From positions 1-64,000 of the forward strand of contig JAUVZL010000006.1 in assembly GCA_030602565.1 (NCBI GenBank): DNA of 64,000 bases, in the 5' to 3' direction. The DNA is from Candidatus Stahliibacteriota bacterium (GTDB lineage Bacteria; Hydrothermota; Tepidihabitantia; SM23-42). The translations under genes were made by a program, and so were the position numbers. Positions 1 to 10,300 of the stretch are shown here, piece after piece. A model generated the notes under the pieces. That model was given only the letters and a program-made list of their open reading frames with translations, did no database searches and had not been told where the DNA came from. The number at the start of each line of letters is the position of its first letter. Within the stretch, counting starts at the first letter, position 1.

Positions 1-822
1 CTTATCTACTCCTCGGAAAAAGAAACAGCAGCTGGCGTTCCTGATCATGGAATTCATTCACATATATCCCTATCAGAAAGAGCAAAACAGTCATTATATT
101 ATGGATTCAGAATTTTACCACTGGATTTAGGTAAAACTCTCCTTTTCGGAATTATACTCGGTGGTCTGCTTACAGCTTTAGTCCCACAAGATATTGCGAG
201 TGTTTATCTCTCAAACCCTTTTATTGCCTATCCTCTGATGCTTATTATTTCTGTACCGTTGTATGTATGTGCTATTGGAGCAGTTCCGATTGCTGCAGCA
301 CTTTTGACAAAGGGATTAATGCCAGGTGCTGCGCTGGCTTTTCTTATTGCAGGACCTGCAACCAATACGATAACACTCGCATTTGTCGGCAAGAAAATGG
401 GCAAAAAGGTTTTGATTTTATACCTGATATCTATCGTGAGTATTGCGATAGTTTTTGGGATATTGCTCGATGCAATTATATCTGGCATAGAGATAAAACA
501 GATGCTCTCTTCTGGTGGACGATTACCTTACGCGCTTCAACTGGTGTGCTCAATTCTCCTTCTTATAATCATATTTCTAAATTTCATAAAAAGAAAAAGG
601 AAAGAGGTTGAAATGGATTATTCTTTCCTTGTTCCAAATATGACCTGTAAGCATTGTCAAATGACGATTGAACAAGCATTGAAAAAAGTTCCAGGGATTA
701 AAAAAGTCGAGGTCTATCTCGATGAAAAATTAGTAAAAGTCGATGGTGACATTGGTGAAAACGAGATTGTAAAACAGATAAAAAAAGCTGGTTATACTGT
801 TGAAAAAAAACAAAGTGCTTGA
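1..822 (+). CDS. Permease (SO_0444/ArsP-like efflux permease) with C-terminal heavy-metal-associated (HMA) domain, 5' partial
   Basis: Frame 1 is open from base 1; multiple TM segments; C-terminal 'VPNMTCKHCQMTIEQALKKVPGIKKVEV' is an HMA domain. Confidence 0.75.
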   Translation, partial: LIYSSEKETAAGVPDHGIHSHISLSERAKQSLYYGFRILPLDLGKTLLFGIILGGLLTALVPQDIASVYLSNPFIAYPLMLIISVPLYVCAIGAVPIAAALLTKGLMPGAALAFLIAGPATNTITLAFVGKKMGKKVLILYLISIVSIAIVFGILLDAIISGIEIKQMLSSGGRLPYALQLVCSILLLIIIFLNFIKRKRKEVEMDYSFLVPNMTCKHCQMTIEQALKKVPGIKKVEVYLDEKLVKVDGDIGENEIVKQIKKAGYTVEKKQSA

Positions 823-906
823 ACTTCGTGCTGTTTGTTATTATATTTTTTAGGTATTTAGGTGTTTAGGCATTTAGGAATTTTATTTATTTAAAGGAGA
901 TAAATC

Positions 907-1482
907 ATGAAAAGCTTAAAAGGCACAAAAACAGAAAAAAACCTTTTGACTGCGTTTGCAGGAGAATCACAGGCAAGAAATCGCTATACCTATTTTGCCT
1001 CACAGGCAAAGAAAGAAGGTTTTGAACAAATCTCTGGAATATTTACTGAAACTGCAGATAATGAAAAAGAACATGCCAAGAGATTATTCAAATTCTTAGA
1101 GGGCGGTGAAGCAGAAGTTGCTGCTGCATTCCCTGCAGGAATAATTGGAAAGACAGTAGACAATCTCAAGGCAGCAGCTGATGGTGAAAATCATGAGCAT
1201 ACTACTATGTATCCTGAGTTTGCTAAGATAGCTAATGAAGAAGGGTTTGCAGAAATCGCAGCAGTCTTTAGCGCAATTGCAATAGCTGAAAAACAACATG
1301 AAAAGCGTTATCTTGAACTACTCGAAAATATTAAAAATGGCAGAGTCTTCAAAAGAGATAAACCGATCAAATGGCGCTGCAGGAATTGTGGGTATATTCA
1401 TGAGGGCACTGAACCATCAGAAAAATGCCCAGCCTGTGCACATCCAAGGGCATATTTTGAATTGTTAGGCGAAAACTGGTAA
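907..1482 (+). CDS. rbr: Rubrerythrin
   Basis: '[26 protein letters not shown]' diiron domain plus C-terminal rubredoxin '[12 protein letters not shown]...CPACAHP'. Confidence 0.95.
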   Translation: MKSLKGTKTEKNLLTAFAGESQARNRYTYFASQAKKEGFEQISGIFTETADNEKEHAKRLFKFLEGGEAEVAAAFPAGIIGKTVDNLKAAADGENHEHTTMYPEFAKIANEEGFAEIAAVFSAIAIAEKQHEKRYLELLENIKNGRVFKRDKPIKWRCRNCGYIHEGTEPSEKCPACAHPRAYFELLGENW

Positions 1483-1490
1483 TCTCGTCG

Positions 1491-2195
1491 ATGAATAAGA
1501 AAGCACTCTGGAAAATAAGTTATGGACTCTATATTGTCAGTTCAAGCAAGGATGGCAAGTTTAATGGGCAGATTGCGAACACTGTATTCCAGTTGACTGC
1601 AGAACCACCAACAATAGGTGTTTGTATAAATAAACAGAACTTGACCCATGAATACATCCAAGAAAGCAAAGTCTTTACTGTCTCTATTCTATCCACCCAA
1701 GCCACGATGAAATTCATCGGCACCTTTGGATTCAAATGCGGCCGCGATATTGATAAGTTCAAAGGTATTGACTACAAAACTGGCAAGACACGTGCTCCAA
1801 TAGTTTTAGAAAATAGCATAGGGTATTTAGAATGCGAAGTCACGGGCAGTATGGATGCTGGTACACACACATTATTTGTTGGAAAATTAATGGATGCAGA
1901 AATAATCAATGATAAAGAACCTATGACCTATGAATACTATCATAAAGTATTAAAAGGTAAGGCGCCTAAAACAGCAACAACATATATAAAAGAAGAGCCA
2001 GAAAAACCAAACAAAGCGGAAAAGGAGTCAAAAATGGTAAAATATATTTGCACAGTTTGTAATTATGTATATGATCCGGAAAGAGGTGATCCAGATAACG
2101 GTGTAAAACCAGGAACACCGTTTGAACAGATCCCTGATGACTGGGTATGTCCTGTGTGTGGAGTTGGAAAAGATAAGTTTGAAAAGGAGCAATAA
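1491..2195 (+). CDS. hrb: Flavin reductase-rubredoxin fusion (high-molecular-weight rubredoxin, Hrb-like)
   Basis: N-terminal flavin reductase domain; C-terminal rubredoxin '[46 protein letters not shown]'. Confidence 0.9.
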   Translation: MNKKALWKISYGLYIVSSSKDGKFNGQIANTVFQLTAEPPTIGVCINKQNLTHEYIQESKVFTVSILSTQATMKFIGTFGFKCGRDIDKFKGIDYKTGKTRAPIVLENSIGYLECEVTGSMDAGTHTLFVGKLMDAEIINDKEPMTYEYYHKVLKGKAPKTATTYIKEEPEKPNKAEKESKMVKYICTVCNYVYDPERGDPDNGVKPGTPFEQIPDDWVCPVCGVGKDKFEKEQ

Positions 2196-2197
2196 AT

Positions 2198-3382
2198 ATG
2201 GCGGAGACAAAATTAAAGACTGATGTCTTTTCAATAGGCGCAATTGATTGGGACAGAAGGCTATTTGACGAACTCATACCACTTCCAGATGGCACGAGCT
2301 ATAATGCTTATCTTATAAAAGGTAATGAAAAAACAGCGCTGATAGATACTGTTGATCCGACAAAAGAACAGGTACTGCTTGAGCACCTAAGTTCACTAGG
2401 TATCAATTCTATTGACTATGTCATTTCCAACCATGCTGAACAGGATCACTCAGGTACTATACCTAAAATACTTAAAGCTTTTCCAAATGCCAGGGCAGTA
2501 ACAAATGCAAAATGCAAAGGAATGCTAATGGATTTATTATTGATTCCTGAAGACAAATTTGTAATAGTAAATGATACCGACATTTTATCCCTGGGAAACA
2601 AAACTCTGCAGTTCATCATGGCCCCCTGGGTTCACTGGCCTGAGACAATGCTCACTTATCTACGGGAAGATAAAATTTTATTTCCTTGCGACTTTTTCGG
2701 CTCACATCTTGCAACGAGTGATCTCTATGCTACGGATGAGGCAAGAGTTTATGAAGCAGCAAAGCGATATTATGCAGAGATTATGATGCCTTTTCGAAAC
2801 AATATTAAAAAGCATATGGAAAAACTAAAACAATTCGATATTGAAATGATCGCACCGAGTCATGGACCCATCCACAACAAACCGGGTTTTATTCTTGATG
2901 CTTATAAAGATTGGATTTCTGACGATGTTAAAAACGAAGTACTCATCCCCTATGTTTCAATGCACGGTAGTACTGATAAAATGGTAAGTTATTTTGTGGA
3001 TGCTTTAATGAAAAGAGGCATAACTGTAAAACCATTTAATTTAACAAAAACAGATATTGGAGAATTGGCAAAGGCTCTGGTTGATGCTGCTACTATTGTC
3101 ATTGCTTCACCTACAGTACTTGTTGGTCCACATCCAGCTGCAGTTTACGCAACATACCTTGCCAATGCCTTAAGACCAAAGACCAAATTTGCATCAATAA
3201 TTGGTTCTTACGGTTGGGGTGGAAAAATGGTCGATACAATTACGGGTATGCTTGGCAATCTTAAAGTAGAACTTCTTTCTCCAGTAATTGCAAAAGGGTA
3301 TCCAAAAGAACATGACTTTACATTATTAGAAAAATTGGCAGATGAGATATTTAATAAACATAAAGAAAACAATATCGTTTAA
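2198..3382 (+). CDS. fprA: A-type flavoprotein / flavodiiron protein
   Basis: MBL fold 'NHAEQDHSGT' plus flavodoxin-like C-terminal domain; directly downstream of Hrb-like gene. Confidence 0.92.
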   Translation: MAETKLKTDVFSIGAIDWDRRLFDELIPLPDGTSYNAYLIKGNEKTALIDTVDPTKEQVLLEHLSSLGINSIDYVISNHAEQDHSGTIPKILKAFPNARAVTNAKCKGMLMDLLLIPEDKFVIVNDTDILSLGNKTLQFIMAPWVHWPETMLTYLREDKILFPCDFFGSHLATSDLYATDEARVYEAAKRYYAEIMMPFRNNIKKHMEKLKQFDIEMIAPSHGPIHNKPGFILDAYKDWISDDVKNEVLIPYVSMHGSTDKMVSYFVDALMKRGITVKPFNLTKTDIGELAKALVDAATIVIASPTVLVGPHPAAVYATYLANALRPKTKFASIIGSYGWGGKMVDTITGMLGNLKVELLSPVIAKGYPKEHDFTLLEKLADEIFNKHKENNIV

Positions 3383-3393
3383 AGGAGGTTAAG

Positions 3394-3867
3394 ATGAGTT
3401 TATTTGAACCGAGTGAAATCTTTCAATTCGCTATAAGAATAGAAGAAAATGGTGAAAAATTCTATCGTCAGATTGTTCAAAAATTTGAAGAGCCAAAGGT
3501 AAAAGAACTATTCTCGTTCCTCGCGGATGAGGAGATAAAGCATAAGAAAATATATGAAGAAATGGTTTCAAAGATCGATAGATATGAACCATTTGAGACC
3601 TTTCCAGGAGAATATTTTGCTTATCTCCGTGCCTATGCAGATAATATCATCTTCACGCAGAAAAAATTCGATGAGGAAATAGCAAATATTAAAGATATGA
3701 ACGCTGCGCTTGACTATGCGATAAATGCCGAATTAGATTCTATCTTGTATTACCAGGAAATAAAAAATCTTGTCCCTGATGATCAGAGGAAAACAATTGA
3801 TGGCATCATAGAAGAAGAACGGAGACACTTTGTGAAATTATCAGAGATCAAAAGGACGATAAAATAA
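3394..3867 (+). CDS. Ferritin-like / rubrerythrin-like diiron protein
   Basis: Repeated E..EE..H pattern ('EENGEKFY', 'DEEIKHKKIYEEM', 'EEERRHFVKL'). Confidence 0.8.
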   Translation: MSLFEPSEIFQFAIRIEENGEKFYRQIVQKFEEPKVKELFSFLADEEIKHKKIYEEMVSKIDRYEPFETFPGEYFAYLRAYADNIIFTQKKFDEEIANIKDMNAALDYAINAELDSILYYQEIKNLVPDDQRKTIDGIIEEERRHFVKLSEIKRTIK

Positions 3868-3904
3868 TTGTGGATATACAGATTAGACAATGGTTACTTT
3901 CGAG

Positions 3905-3954
3905 TGTAGTTGCCCAATTCATTGGGCAATGCCTGATAAATCAGGCGACTACAA
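3905..3954. repeat. GTAGTTGCC-family palindromic repeat
   Basis: tgtagttgcccaattcattgggcaatgcctgataaatcaggcgactacaa; partial second copy at 3968-3983. Confidence 0.85.
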
Positions 3955-4010
3955 TTTCTCAACCAACTGTAGTTGCCCAACCCTTTAGCTGAATTAAAAG
4001 GAGGTAAAAA

Positions 4011-4385
4011 ATGACTAAAAGATTGCAAATCTATAAATGCGAAGTTTGTGGAAATATAGTAGAGGTCCTGCATGAAGGTGTTGGAGAACTTGTTTGCTGT
4101 AATCAACCAATGAAACTTATGGAAGAGAATACAGTTGATGCAGCCAAGGAAAAACATGTCCCAATAATAGAAAAAACTACAGATGGTATCAAGGTAACCG
4201 TTGGTAGTATACCCCATCCTATGGAAGAAAAACATTATATCGAGTGGATTGAGCTAATAGCTGATGGACAGGCATATCGTGTGTTCCTAAAACCTGGCGG
4301 AAAATCTGAAGCTATGTTCAAGATAGACGTACAAAATATAACGGCCCGTGAATATTGTAATATTCACGGTTTGTGGAAAAGATGA
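4011..4385 (+). CDS. dfx: Desulfoferrodoxin / superoxide reductase
   Basis: '[16 protein letters not shown]...LVCCNQPM' and '[14 protein letters not shown]...[12 protein letters not shown]'. Confidence 0.95.
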   Translation: MTKRLQIYKCEVCGNIVEVLHEGVGELVCCNQPMKLMEENTVDAAKEKHVPIIEKTTDGIKVTVGSIPHPMEEKHYIEWIELIADGQAYRVFLKPGGKSEAMFKIDVQNITAREYCNIHGLWKR

Positions 4386-4458
4386 ATTTGAGAACCAATG
4401 CAATTGTTCACTCCACCGACCACAACAAAACAAGAATAATTAAATATAGGAGGAAAAA

Positions 4459-4986
4459 ATGGAAAATATTTCCAACGAAATCCTTGATGTAATAAAATAT
4501 GCCACAACAATGGAAATTAATGGCAGGAGTTTTTATGAACATGTTGCGGATATGACGCATAATGAACTTGGCAAAAAGATGTTCAGGAAACTTGCCGAGG
4601 ATGAAATAGGACACATTACTACATTTGGTGAGATATTCACCTCAGTATTAGGTAGTGATGAGTGGAAAAAATATGTTCAACAAGAGGAGAATAGCAAAGA
4701 AACCGTGCTGGAAAAACTAAAAACAAGAGTAAAAAAGGAAGAACACGAAGAACGAGCAAGTGACTTAGAGGCTTTGAGAATAGGAATGGAACTCGAGAGG
4801 GAATCAATTGATCAGTATGAAAAATGGGCGCAAGAAACGAGCGATGCTAAAGTACAGGAGATATTCAAAAAGATAATTGAAGAAGAAAAATTTCACTATG
4901 ATTTGCTCCAGGCAGAATATGATAATATCACTAATACCGGTTTCTGGTTCGATATGGCTGAATTCAGAATGGACGGCAAATTCTAA
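4459..4986 (+). CDS. Ferritin-like domain protein
   Basis: Diiron motifs 'EINGRSFYEHVA', 'EDEIGHI', 'EEEKFHYDLL'. Confidence 0.78.
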   Translation: MENISNEILDVIKYATTMEINGRSFYEHVADMTHNELGKKMFRKLAEDEIGHITTFGEIFTSVLGSDEWKKYVQQEENSKETVLEKLKTRVKKEEHEERASDLEALRIGMELERESIDQYEKWAQETSDAKVQEIFKKIIEEEKFHYDLLQAEYDNITNTGFWFDMAEFRMDGKF

Positions 4987-4998
4987 CACATATATTTA

Positions 4999-5244
4999 AT
5001 GAATAGAGAAACAACAAAACCTAACAAAATCCTGGACTGCATTGGTCTTTTCTGCCCACAACCCTTATTTCAGACTCGCGAACAAATAGACAGCATTGAA
5101 GTTGGTGAAATACTGGAAGTCCTTGCAGACGATCCTGCTGCAGAAGAAGATTTAAAAAGATTTGCAAAGCGCACCGGCCATGAAATAATATCTTTTGAAA
5201 AAAAGAAGGATATATTAAGATTTTTAATTAAAAAATCGAAATAG
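4999..5244 (+). CDS. TusA-family sulfurtransferase
   Basis: 'ILDCIGLFCPQPLFQTREQI' matches the CPxP motif of TusA. Confidence 0.85.
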   Translation: MNRETTKPNKILDCIGLFCPQPLFQTREQIDSIEVGEILEVLADDPAAEEDLKRFAKRTGHEIISFEKKKDILRFLIKKSK

Positions 5245-5253
5245 GAGTTTACA

Positions 5254-5616
5254 GTGAAAAAAAATAACACAATTTTATATGTCCAGACTAGTGATAAACC
5301 AGAAAGACAGTATTCGCCCCTGGTCTTGGCGCAGACTGCAAAGGCTATGGACATTACACCGAAAGTGTATTATCTTGGGCAAGCATTGAAAGTACTCGTT
5401 GCCGGCGAAGCAGAAAAAATAAAGCTCGGAGCGTTCCCGACTATTGCGGAAATGATAAAGCAAACCCTTGATATGGGCATTGAGATATATGTGTGCGAAG
5501 CATCAAAGCAGATGTTCGGTTGGGATAAAGTCGACTTGATCTCCGGTGTTAAAATTGTCGGCGCAGGGACTCTGAACGATCTTGCGCTTGAGGCTGATGC
5601 AACTATGTGGTTTTAA
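5254..5616 (+). CDS. DsrE/DsrF-like sulfur-relay protein
   Basis: ~120 aa DsrE-like fold sequence with a conserved-type Cys in 'EIYVCEASKQMFGW'; adjacent to TusA. Confidence 0.7.
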   Translation: MKKNNTILYVQTSDKPERQYSPLVLAQTAKAMDITPKVYYLGQALKVLVAGEAEKIKLGAFPTIAEMIKQTLDMGIEIYVCEASKQMFGWDKVDLISGVKIVGAGTLNDLALEADATMWF

Positions 5617-5631
5617 TTGTGTGATAATAAT

Positions 5632-6792
5632 ATGAGTATATACCTTGACTACCAGTCGGCAAAGTCTGTTGATCCACGAGTGATTCAAGCCATGCAGCCG
5701 TATTTCTGCAAAAGATTTGGAAACCCCTCCTCCCTACACACCACTGGTGACGATGCTACCGAGGCCCTGGAAAATGCAAGAGTAGTTATTGCCGATTTTA
5801 TAGGTGCCCAAGCAAAGGAAATAATCTTTACGTCCGGGGCAACAGAAGCGAATAATCTTGCAATCATTGGATACGCGATGCGCAACCGCCGCAAAGGTAA
5901 TCACATCGTTATTTCCGAGATCGAGCACATCAGTATCCATAATATCTCGAAATTCCTGGAAAAAAATGGGTTTGTAGTATCCAAAGTTCCGGTGAATCAA
6001 TATGGTGAAGTGGATGTACAAAAGATAAACGACCGGATCACAAAAGATACAATCCTTGTTTCCGTGGGTTGGGCCAATAATGAGATCGGGACAATCCAGC
6101 AAATGACCGATATCGCAACTTTATGCCGTGAAAAGGGCATTGTTTTGCATTCCGATGCTGTTGCGGCTGAAGGTTTGCTGCAACTCGATGTCGGGAAAAA
6201 CCTTGTTGATATGCTGACCCTTTCTTCAAACGATATATATGGTCCAAGCGGTGTTGGGATTTTATATCTCAGAAAAGGCACCCGGGTCAACCCAATCATT
6301 ATCGGCGGTGGTCAAGAATACGGTTTGCGTTCAGGTACTGAGAATGTGCCGGGTATTATGGGCATGGCAAAAGCAGCCGAAATAATGAAAATAGAAATGA
6401 CCGCAGAAGCTAAAAGGCTCTTGAATTATCGAGATAGATTAATAAAAGAGATACTGACCAATATCCCCAAATCCTATCTAAATGGCCATCCCTCCAGGCG
6501 ACTACCCAATAATGCACATTTTCGCTTTAGCGGTATTGAGGGTGAATCTTTGCTTCTTTCACTGAAAGACGAAGGTATCGATGTATCAACAGGATCAGCA
6601 TGTTCTTCAAAAACGCTCGAGCCTTCACATACTCTGATAGCAACGGGTCTGCTGCACGAAGAAGCACATGGTTCCCTGCAAATAACCTGTGGTAGATTCA
6701 CCACAGAAAAAGACCTTGATACGTTTTTGAATGTCATAGCCGGTGCAGTTAATAAATTACGTAAGCTGTCCCCGTTATATAAGGAGGAGTAG
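5632..6792 (+). CDS. iscS: Cysteine desulfurase (NifS/IscS family)
   Basis: 'IYLDYQSAKSVDPRV', 'FTSGATEANN', 'STGSACSSKTLEPSH'; ATG at 5632 preferred over the TTG at 5617. Confidence 0.92.
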   Translation: MSIYLDYQSAKSVDPRVIQAMQPYFCKRFGNPSSLHTTGDDATEALENARVVIADFIGAQAKEIIFTSGATEANNLAIIGYAMRNRRKGNHIVISEIEHISIHNISKFLEKNGFVVSKVPVNQYGEVDVQKINDRITKDTILVSVGWANNEIGTIQQMTDIATLCREKGIVLHSDAVAAEGLLQLDVGKNLVDMLTLSSNDIYGPSGVGILYLRKGTRVNPIIIGGGQEYGLRSGTENVPGIMGMAKAAEIMKIEMTAEAKRLLNYRDRLIKEILTNIPKSYLNGHPSRRLPNNAHFRFSGIEGESLLLSLKDEGIDVSTGSACSSKTLEPSHTLIATGLLHEEAHGSLQITCGRFTTEKDLDTFLNVIAGAVNKLRKLSPLYKEE

Positions 6793-6796
6793 TAAG

Positions 6797-7570
6797 ATGA
6801 AGTCAACGCAATATTCTGAAAAAGTTCTGGACCATTTCCGTAAGCCCAGGAATGTCGGCACATTGGAAGGTGAGGATGTTGCAGTAGGACGTGTCGGAAA
6901 TCCGGTTTGCGGTGATCTTATGGAGATTTACATAAGGGTCAAGGATGATAAGATCATAGACATGAAATTCAAGACCTTTGGTTGTGGCTCTGCGATCGCA
7001 ACAGCGAGTATGATCACCGAGTTAGCCATGGGGAAAACATTAGAGCAAGCGCTGAGTATTACAAGAAATGATGTTGCTAGTGAACTGAACGGATTGCCCC
7101 CGGTTAAAATGCATTGTTCAAACCTTGCCGCGGATGCTCTCAAAGATGCCATTAAAAATTATAGAAGTAGGGGAAAAAGTGAAACCGGGGTAACTCAAAA
7201 AATCGAGCAAGGTATAAAAAGGCTGACTGGTGAAGATGATTTTCTTGATAAGGGGGTTTACTATAAAATCGATGAATTCTCATCATTCAAAGACAAGAGA
7301 ACGATCATTATAGACAATGGAGACAAAACTGCAGAAGCGGCTATAGAAATATCAAAATACACACCACGCGTCGTTCTTGTAACCCAGCTAAAAGACCTGC
7401 CCGTAAAATCGGCTCTAAAGATAAAGCTTAATAAAACTGATGTCAAAGTACTCTATGAATCAAAAATAATCGAAATAAAAGGCGTTAAGACAGTCGAGAA
7501 AGTATTAATTCACGATCTCAATGAGGATGAAAAGTATGAACTCTTCGTCGATACGGTCCTCATTTTATGA
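6797..7570 (+). CDS. IscU/NifU-like Fe-S scaffold fused to a thioredoxin-reductase-like C-terminal segment
   Basis: 'YSEKVLDHFRKPRNVGTLEGEDVAVGRVGNPVCGDLMEIYI' scaffold; C-terminal 'RTIIIDNGDKTAEAAIEISKYTPRVVLVTQ...VLYESKIIEIKGVKTVEKVLIHDL' resembles the TrxR NAD-binding half; ATG at 6797 after RBS. Confidence 0.85.
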   Translation: MKSTQYSEKVLDHFRKPRNVGTLEGEDVAVGRVGNPVCGDLMEIYIRVKDDKIIDMKFKTFGCGSAIATASMITELAMGKTLEQALSITRNDVASELNGLPPVKMHCSNLAADALKDAIKNYRSRGKSETGVTQKIEQGIKRLTGEDDFLDKGVYYKIDEFSSFKDKRTIIIDNGDKTAEAAIEISKYTPRVVLVTQLKDLPVKSALKIKLNKTDVKVLYESKIIEIKGVKTVEKVLIHDLNEDEKYELFVDTVLIL

Positions 7571-7590
7571 TATGATCTGAGTATCGAAAG

Positions 7591-9825
7591 ATGAAAAAAA
7601 ATAATAAAAAAGATGTCGAAATTAAGATCATGGGTATGACGTGTGCAACTTGTGTACGCACGATCGAGAATTCACTTAAAAACATAAATGGTACGATCAA
7701 TGTAAATGTGAACCTCGGTGCTGAAAAAGCTTTTGTTACATATGATCCAAAGCTAACTGCCGTTTTGGAAATGAAAAAAGCGATTGAAGATGCAGGCTAT
7801 CAGTATATCGGTGTCGAGGGTGATCAGACAATAGATATGGAAAGAAAAATAAGGGCAAAAGAATTAAAAGCACGGCGCAATAGATTTATCACCGGTTTTG
7901 CTATTGGTATTCCGTTAATGGTACTTATGTATCTACCCCTATCCCTTCCGTCTTTCGCGCCTTATGGGATGTTAATTTTGACAACACCCGTTTTCATCTA
8001 TGTTTCTCTACCGATATTCAAAGCAGCTTATCGTGCTCTGAAGAATAAAAATCTCAGTATGGATGTTATGTACTCGATGGGTATTGGAGTTGCGTTCTTA
8101 TCGAGTATTCTGGGCACATTTGAAATCGTCCTATCAAGAGAATTCCTTTTCTATGAAGCATCTATAATGCTCGCCTCCTTTCTAACCTTTGGTCGATATT
8201 TAGAAGCAAAAGCAAAAGGAAGAACATCCGATGCAATAAAAAAATTAATGGGTCTTCAGGCAAAAACAGCCACTGTGATCCGTGATGAGAAAGAAATGAA
8301 CATAGCGATCGAGCATGTAACGATCGGTGATATTATTATTGTGAAACCAGGTGAGCAAATACCGGTTGACGGTGAAGTGATCGATGGTAAGAGCTATGTT
8401 GATGAAGCAATGATCACAGGAGAACCAATCCCCTCACTTAAAAGTGCTGGTGACAAGACAGTCGGTGGAACGATCAACAAAAACAGCGTAATCAAGATCA
8501 AAGCACTCAAGATCGGCAAGGATACTCTTTTAGCGCAGATCATCAGACTAGTCGAGCAAGCTCAGGGGTCTAAACCACCGGTTCAGAGAATTGCCGATAG
8601 GGTAGTTTCATACTTTATCCCATCGGTATTAGCGATCGCTGTAGCATCCTTTATTATCTGGTATTTCATATTAGATAACACGCTGCTCTTTGCTCTAACT
8701 CGATTGATCTCGATTCTTGTAATTGCCTGTCCATGTGCCCTTGGTCTTGCCACGCCGACTGCAGTAACAGTCGGCATTGGTCGAGGCGCAGAACTTGGTA
8801 TTCTCATTAAAAACGGTGCGGCACTTGAACGCGCCGAAAAACTCACGGCAGTAATTTTTGATAAGACAGGTACTCTTACTAAGGGTCTCCCTGAAGTTAC
8901 TGATTTGGTGAGTTTGAAATTCGATAATAGACATCTATTGAAGCTGGCGGCAAGCGTTGAAAAAAATTCACAACATCCATTCGCCGTTGCCGCAGTAAAT
9001 AAGGCTAAAGATTACAAACAAAAGTTGATAAATGTGACGCACTTCGATACGATTGAAGGCAAAGGAGTACGCGCTGATATAGGAAAGGAAGAAATACTTA
9101 TCGGTAAAAAGTCTTTATTCACCGAGAAAAACATATCTTTACCGTCAGAACTTGAAGAAAAAATCCAAAGTTTGTCATCATCAGGTAAGACCATAAGTCT
9201 AATCGCTGTCGATAAGAAAATAATCGGTTTAATCGGGGTCGCTGATGCTTTAAAGCCTTCAAGTAAAAGTGCAATTGAAGAACTGAAAAAAATGAACCTT
9301 AAAGTAGTTATGGTCACTGGCGATAATAAGCAGACAGCAAATGCCATAGCAAAAGAAACTGGGATAGATGATATTATTGCCGAAGTTCTACCCGAGGATA
9401 AAACCAATGAGGTTAAGAAATTACAGAAAAAATCCGAAGTTGTCGCTTTTGTCGGTGATGGCATTAATGATGCTCCGGCACTTGCTCAATCAGACATAGG
9501 CATCGCTATTGGCAGTGGTACAGATATCGCTGTAGAAAGCGGTGATATAATACTCATCAGCGATGATCTTTTAGATGTAGTAGCAGCGATTCAATTGAGT
9601 AAAAAAGTTATGAAAAGAATAAAACAGAATTTATTCTGGGCCTTTGCATATAATACTATATTAATTCCGGTTGCCGCTGGGTTATTATACCCATTTTTTG
9701 GAATTACTTTTCGCCCGGAATTTGCTGGATTAGCAATGGCATTGAGTTCAGTAACGGTGGTGACCCTTTCATTAATGTTAAAGAAATATTCGCCACCGGT
9801 AAAACTAAAAGGAGGTGATCAATGA
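7591..9825 (+). CDS. copA: Copper-translocating P-type ATPase
   Basis: HMA 'GMTCATC', 'CPCALGLATPTA', 'DKTGTLT', 'GDGINDAPAL'. Confidence 0.95.
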   Translation: MKKNNKKDVEIKIMGMTCATCVRTIENSLKNINGTINVNVNLGAEKAFVTYDPKLTAVLEMKKAIEDAGYQYIGVEGDQTIDMERKIRAKELKARRNRFITGFAIGIPLMVLMYLPLSLPSFAPYGMLILTTPVFIYVSLPIFKAAYRALKNKNLSMDVMYSMGIGVAFLSSILGTFEIVLSREFLFYEASIMLASFLTFGRYLEAKAKGRTSDAIKKLMGLQAKTATVIRDEKEMNIAIEHVTIGDIIIVKPGEQIPVDGEVIDGKSYVDEAMITGEPIPSLKSAGDKTVGGTINKNSVIKIKALKIGKDTLLAQIIRLVEQAQGSKPPVQRIADRVVSYFIPSVLAIAVASFIIWYFILDNTLLFALTRLISILVIACPCALGLATPTAVTVGIGRGAELGILIKNGAALERAEKLTAVIFDKTGTLTKGLPEVTDLVSLKFDNRHLLKLAASVEKNSQHPFAVAAVNKAKDYKQKLINVTHFDTIEGKGVRADIGKEEILIGKKSLFTEKNISLPSELEEKIQSLSSSGKTISLIAVDKKIIGLIGVADALKPSSKSAIEELKKMNLKVVMVTGDNKQTANAIAKETGIDDIIAEVLPEDKTNEVKKLQKKSEVVAFVGDGINDAPALAQSDIGIAIGSGTDIAVESGDIILISDDLLDVVAAIQLSKKVMKRIKQNLFWAFAYNTILIPVAAGLLYPFFGITFRPEFAGLAMALSSVTVVTLSLMLKKYSPPVKLKGGDQ

Positions 9826-9983
9826 TTGTTATTGATCCTATTTGCGAAATGGAAGTCGATGAAAAAACAGCCCAATATAAAAGTGAATACAAGGGTAAAA
9901 CCTATTTCTTTTGTGCTCCTGGTTGTAAAAGAGCATTTGATGAAAACCCAGAAAAGTACGTGAATACAGAAACTGAGTCATAG
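9822..9983 (+). CDS. YHS-domain small protein
   Basis: ATGA overlap with copA stop; 'MIVIDPICEMEVDEKTAQYKSEYKGKTYFFCAPGCKRAFDENPEKYV'; below ORF-track length cutoff. Confidence 0.85.
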   Translation: MIVIDPICEMEVDEKTAQYKSEYKGKTYFFCAPGCKRAFDENPEKYVNTETES

Positions 9984-10015
9984 GCGCAACATACTACAAG
10001 ACAAAGGAGTAAAAT

Positions 10016-10300
10016 ATGAAATTCACTCATATTGATGGAAAAAACAAAGGGGAAATCATGCTTTATGCGCTAAGCACATGTGTTTGGTGTAAGAAAACAA
10101 AGAGACTGCTACGGGAGTTAGGCATAGCTTATGACTATGTTTTTGTGGATCTATTAGACGATGATGAGAAAGAGAATGCAAAAAAGGAATTGGAGAGATG
10201 GAACCCGTGTGGGTCATTCCCGACTATTGTTGTCAATGATAAAGAAAGTATAGTAGGGTATGATGTACAAAAAATTAAGGAGTTGATAAATAATGAATGA
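10016..10300 (+). CDS. Glutaredoxin-family protein
   Basis: 'LYALSTCVWCKKTKRLLRELGIAYDYVFVDL'. Confidence 0.85.
   Translation: MKFTHIDGKNKGEIMLYALSTCVWCKKTKRLLRELGIAYDYVFVDLLDDDEKENAKKELERWNPCGSFPTIVVNDKESIVGYDVQKIKELINNE

Noticed and set aside
8583-9464. Long antisense ORFs opposite copA and many other genes
   Set aside because: Frame-shadow ORFs of strongly conserved genes; no independent similarity
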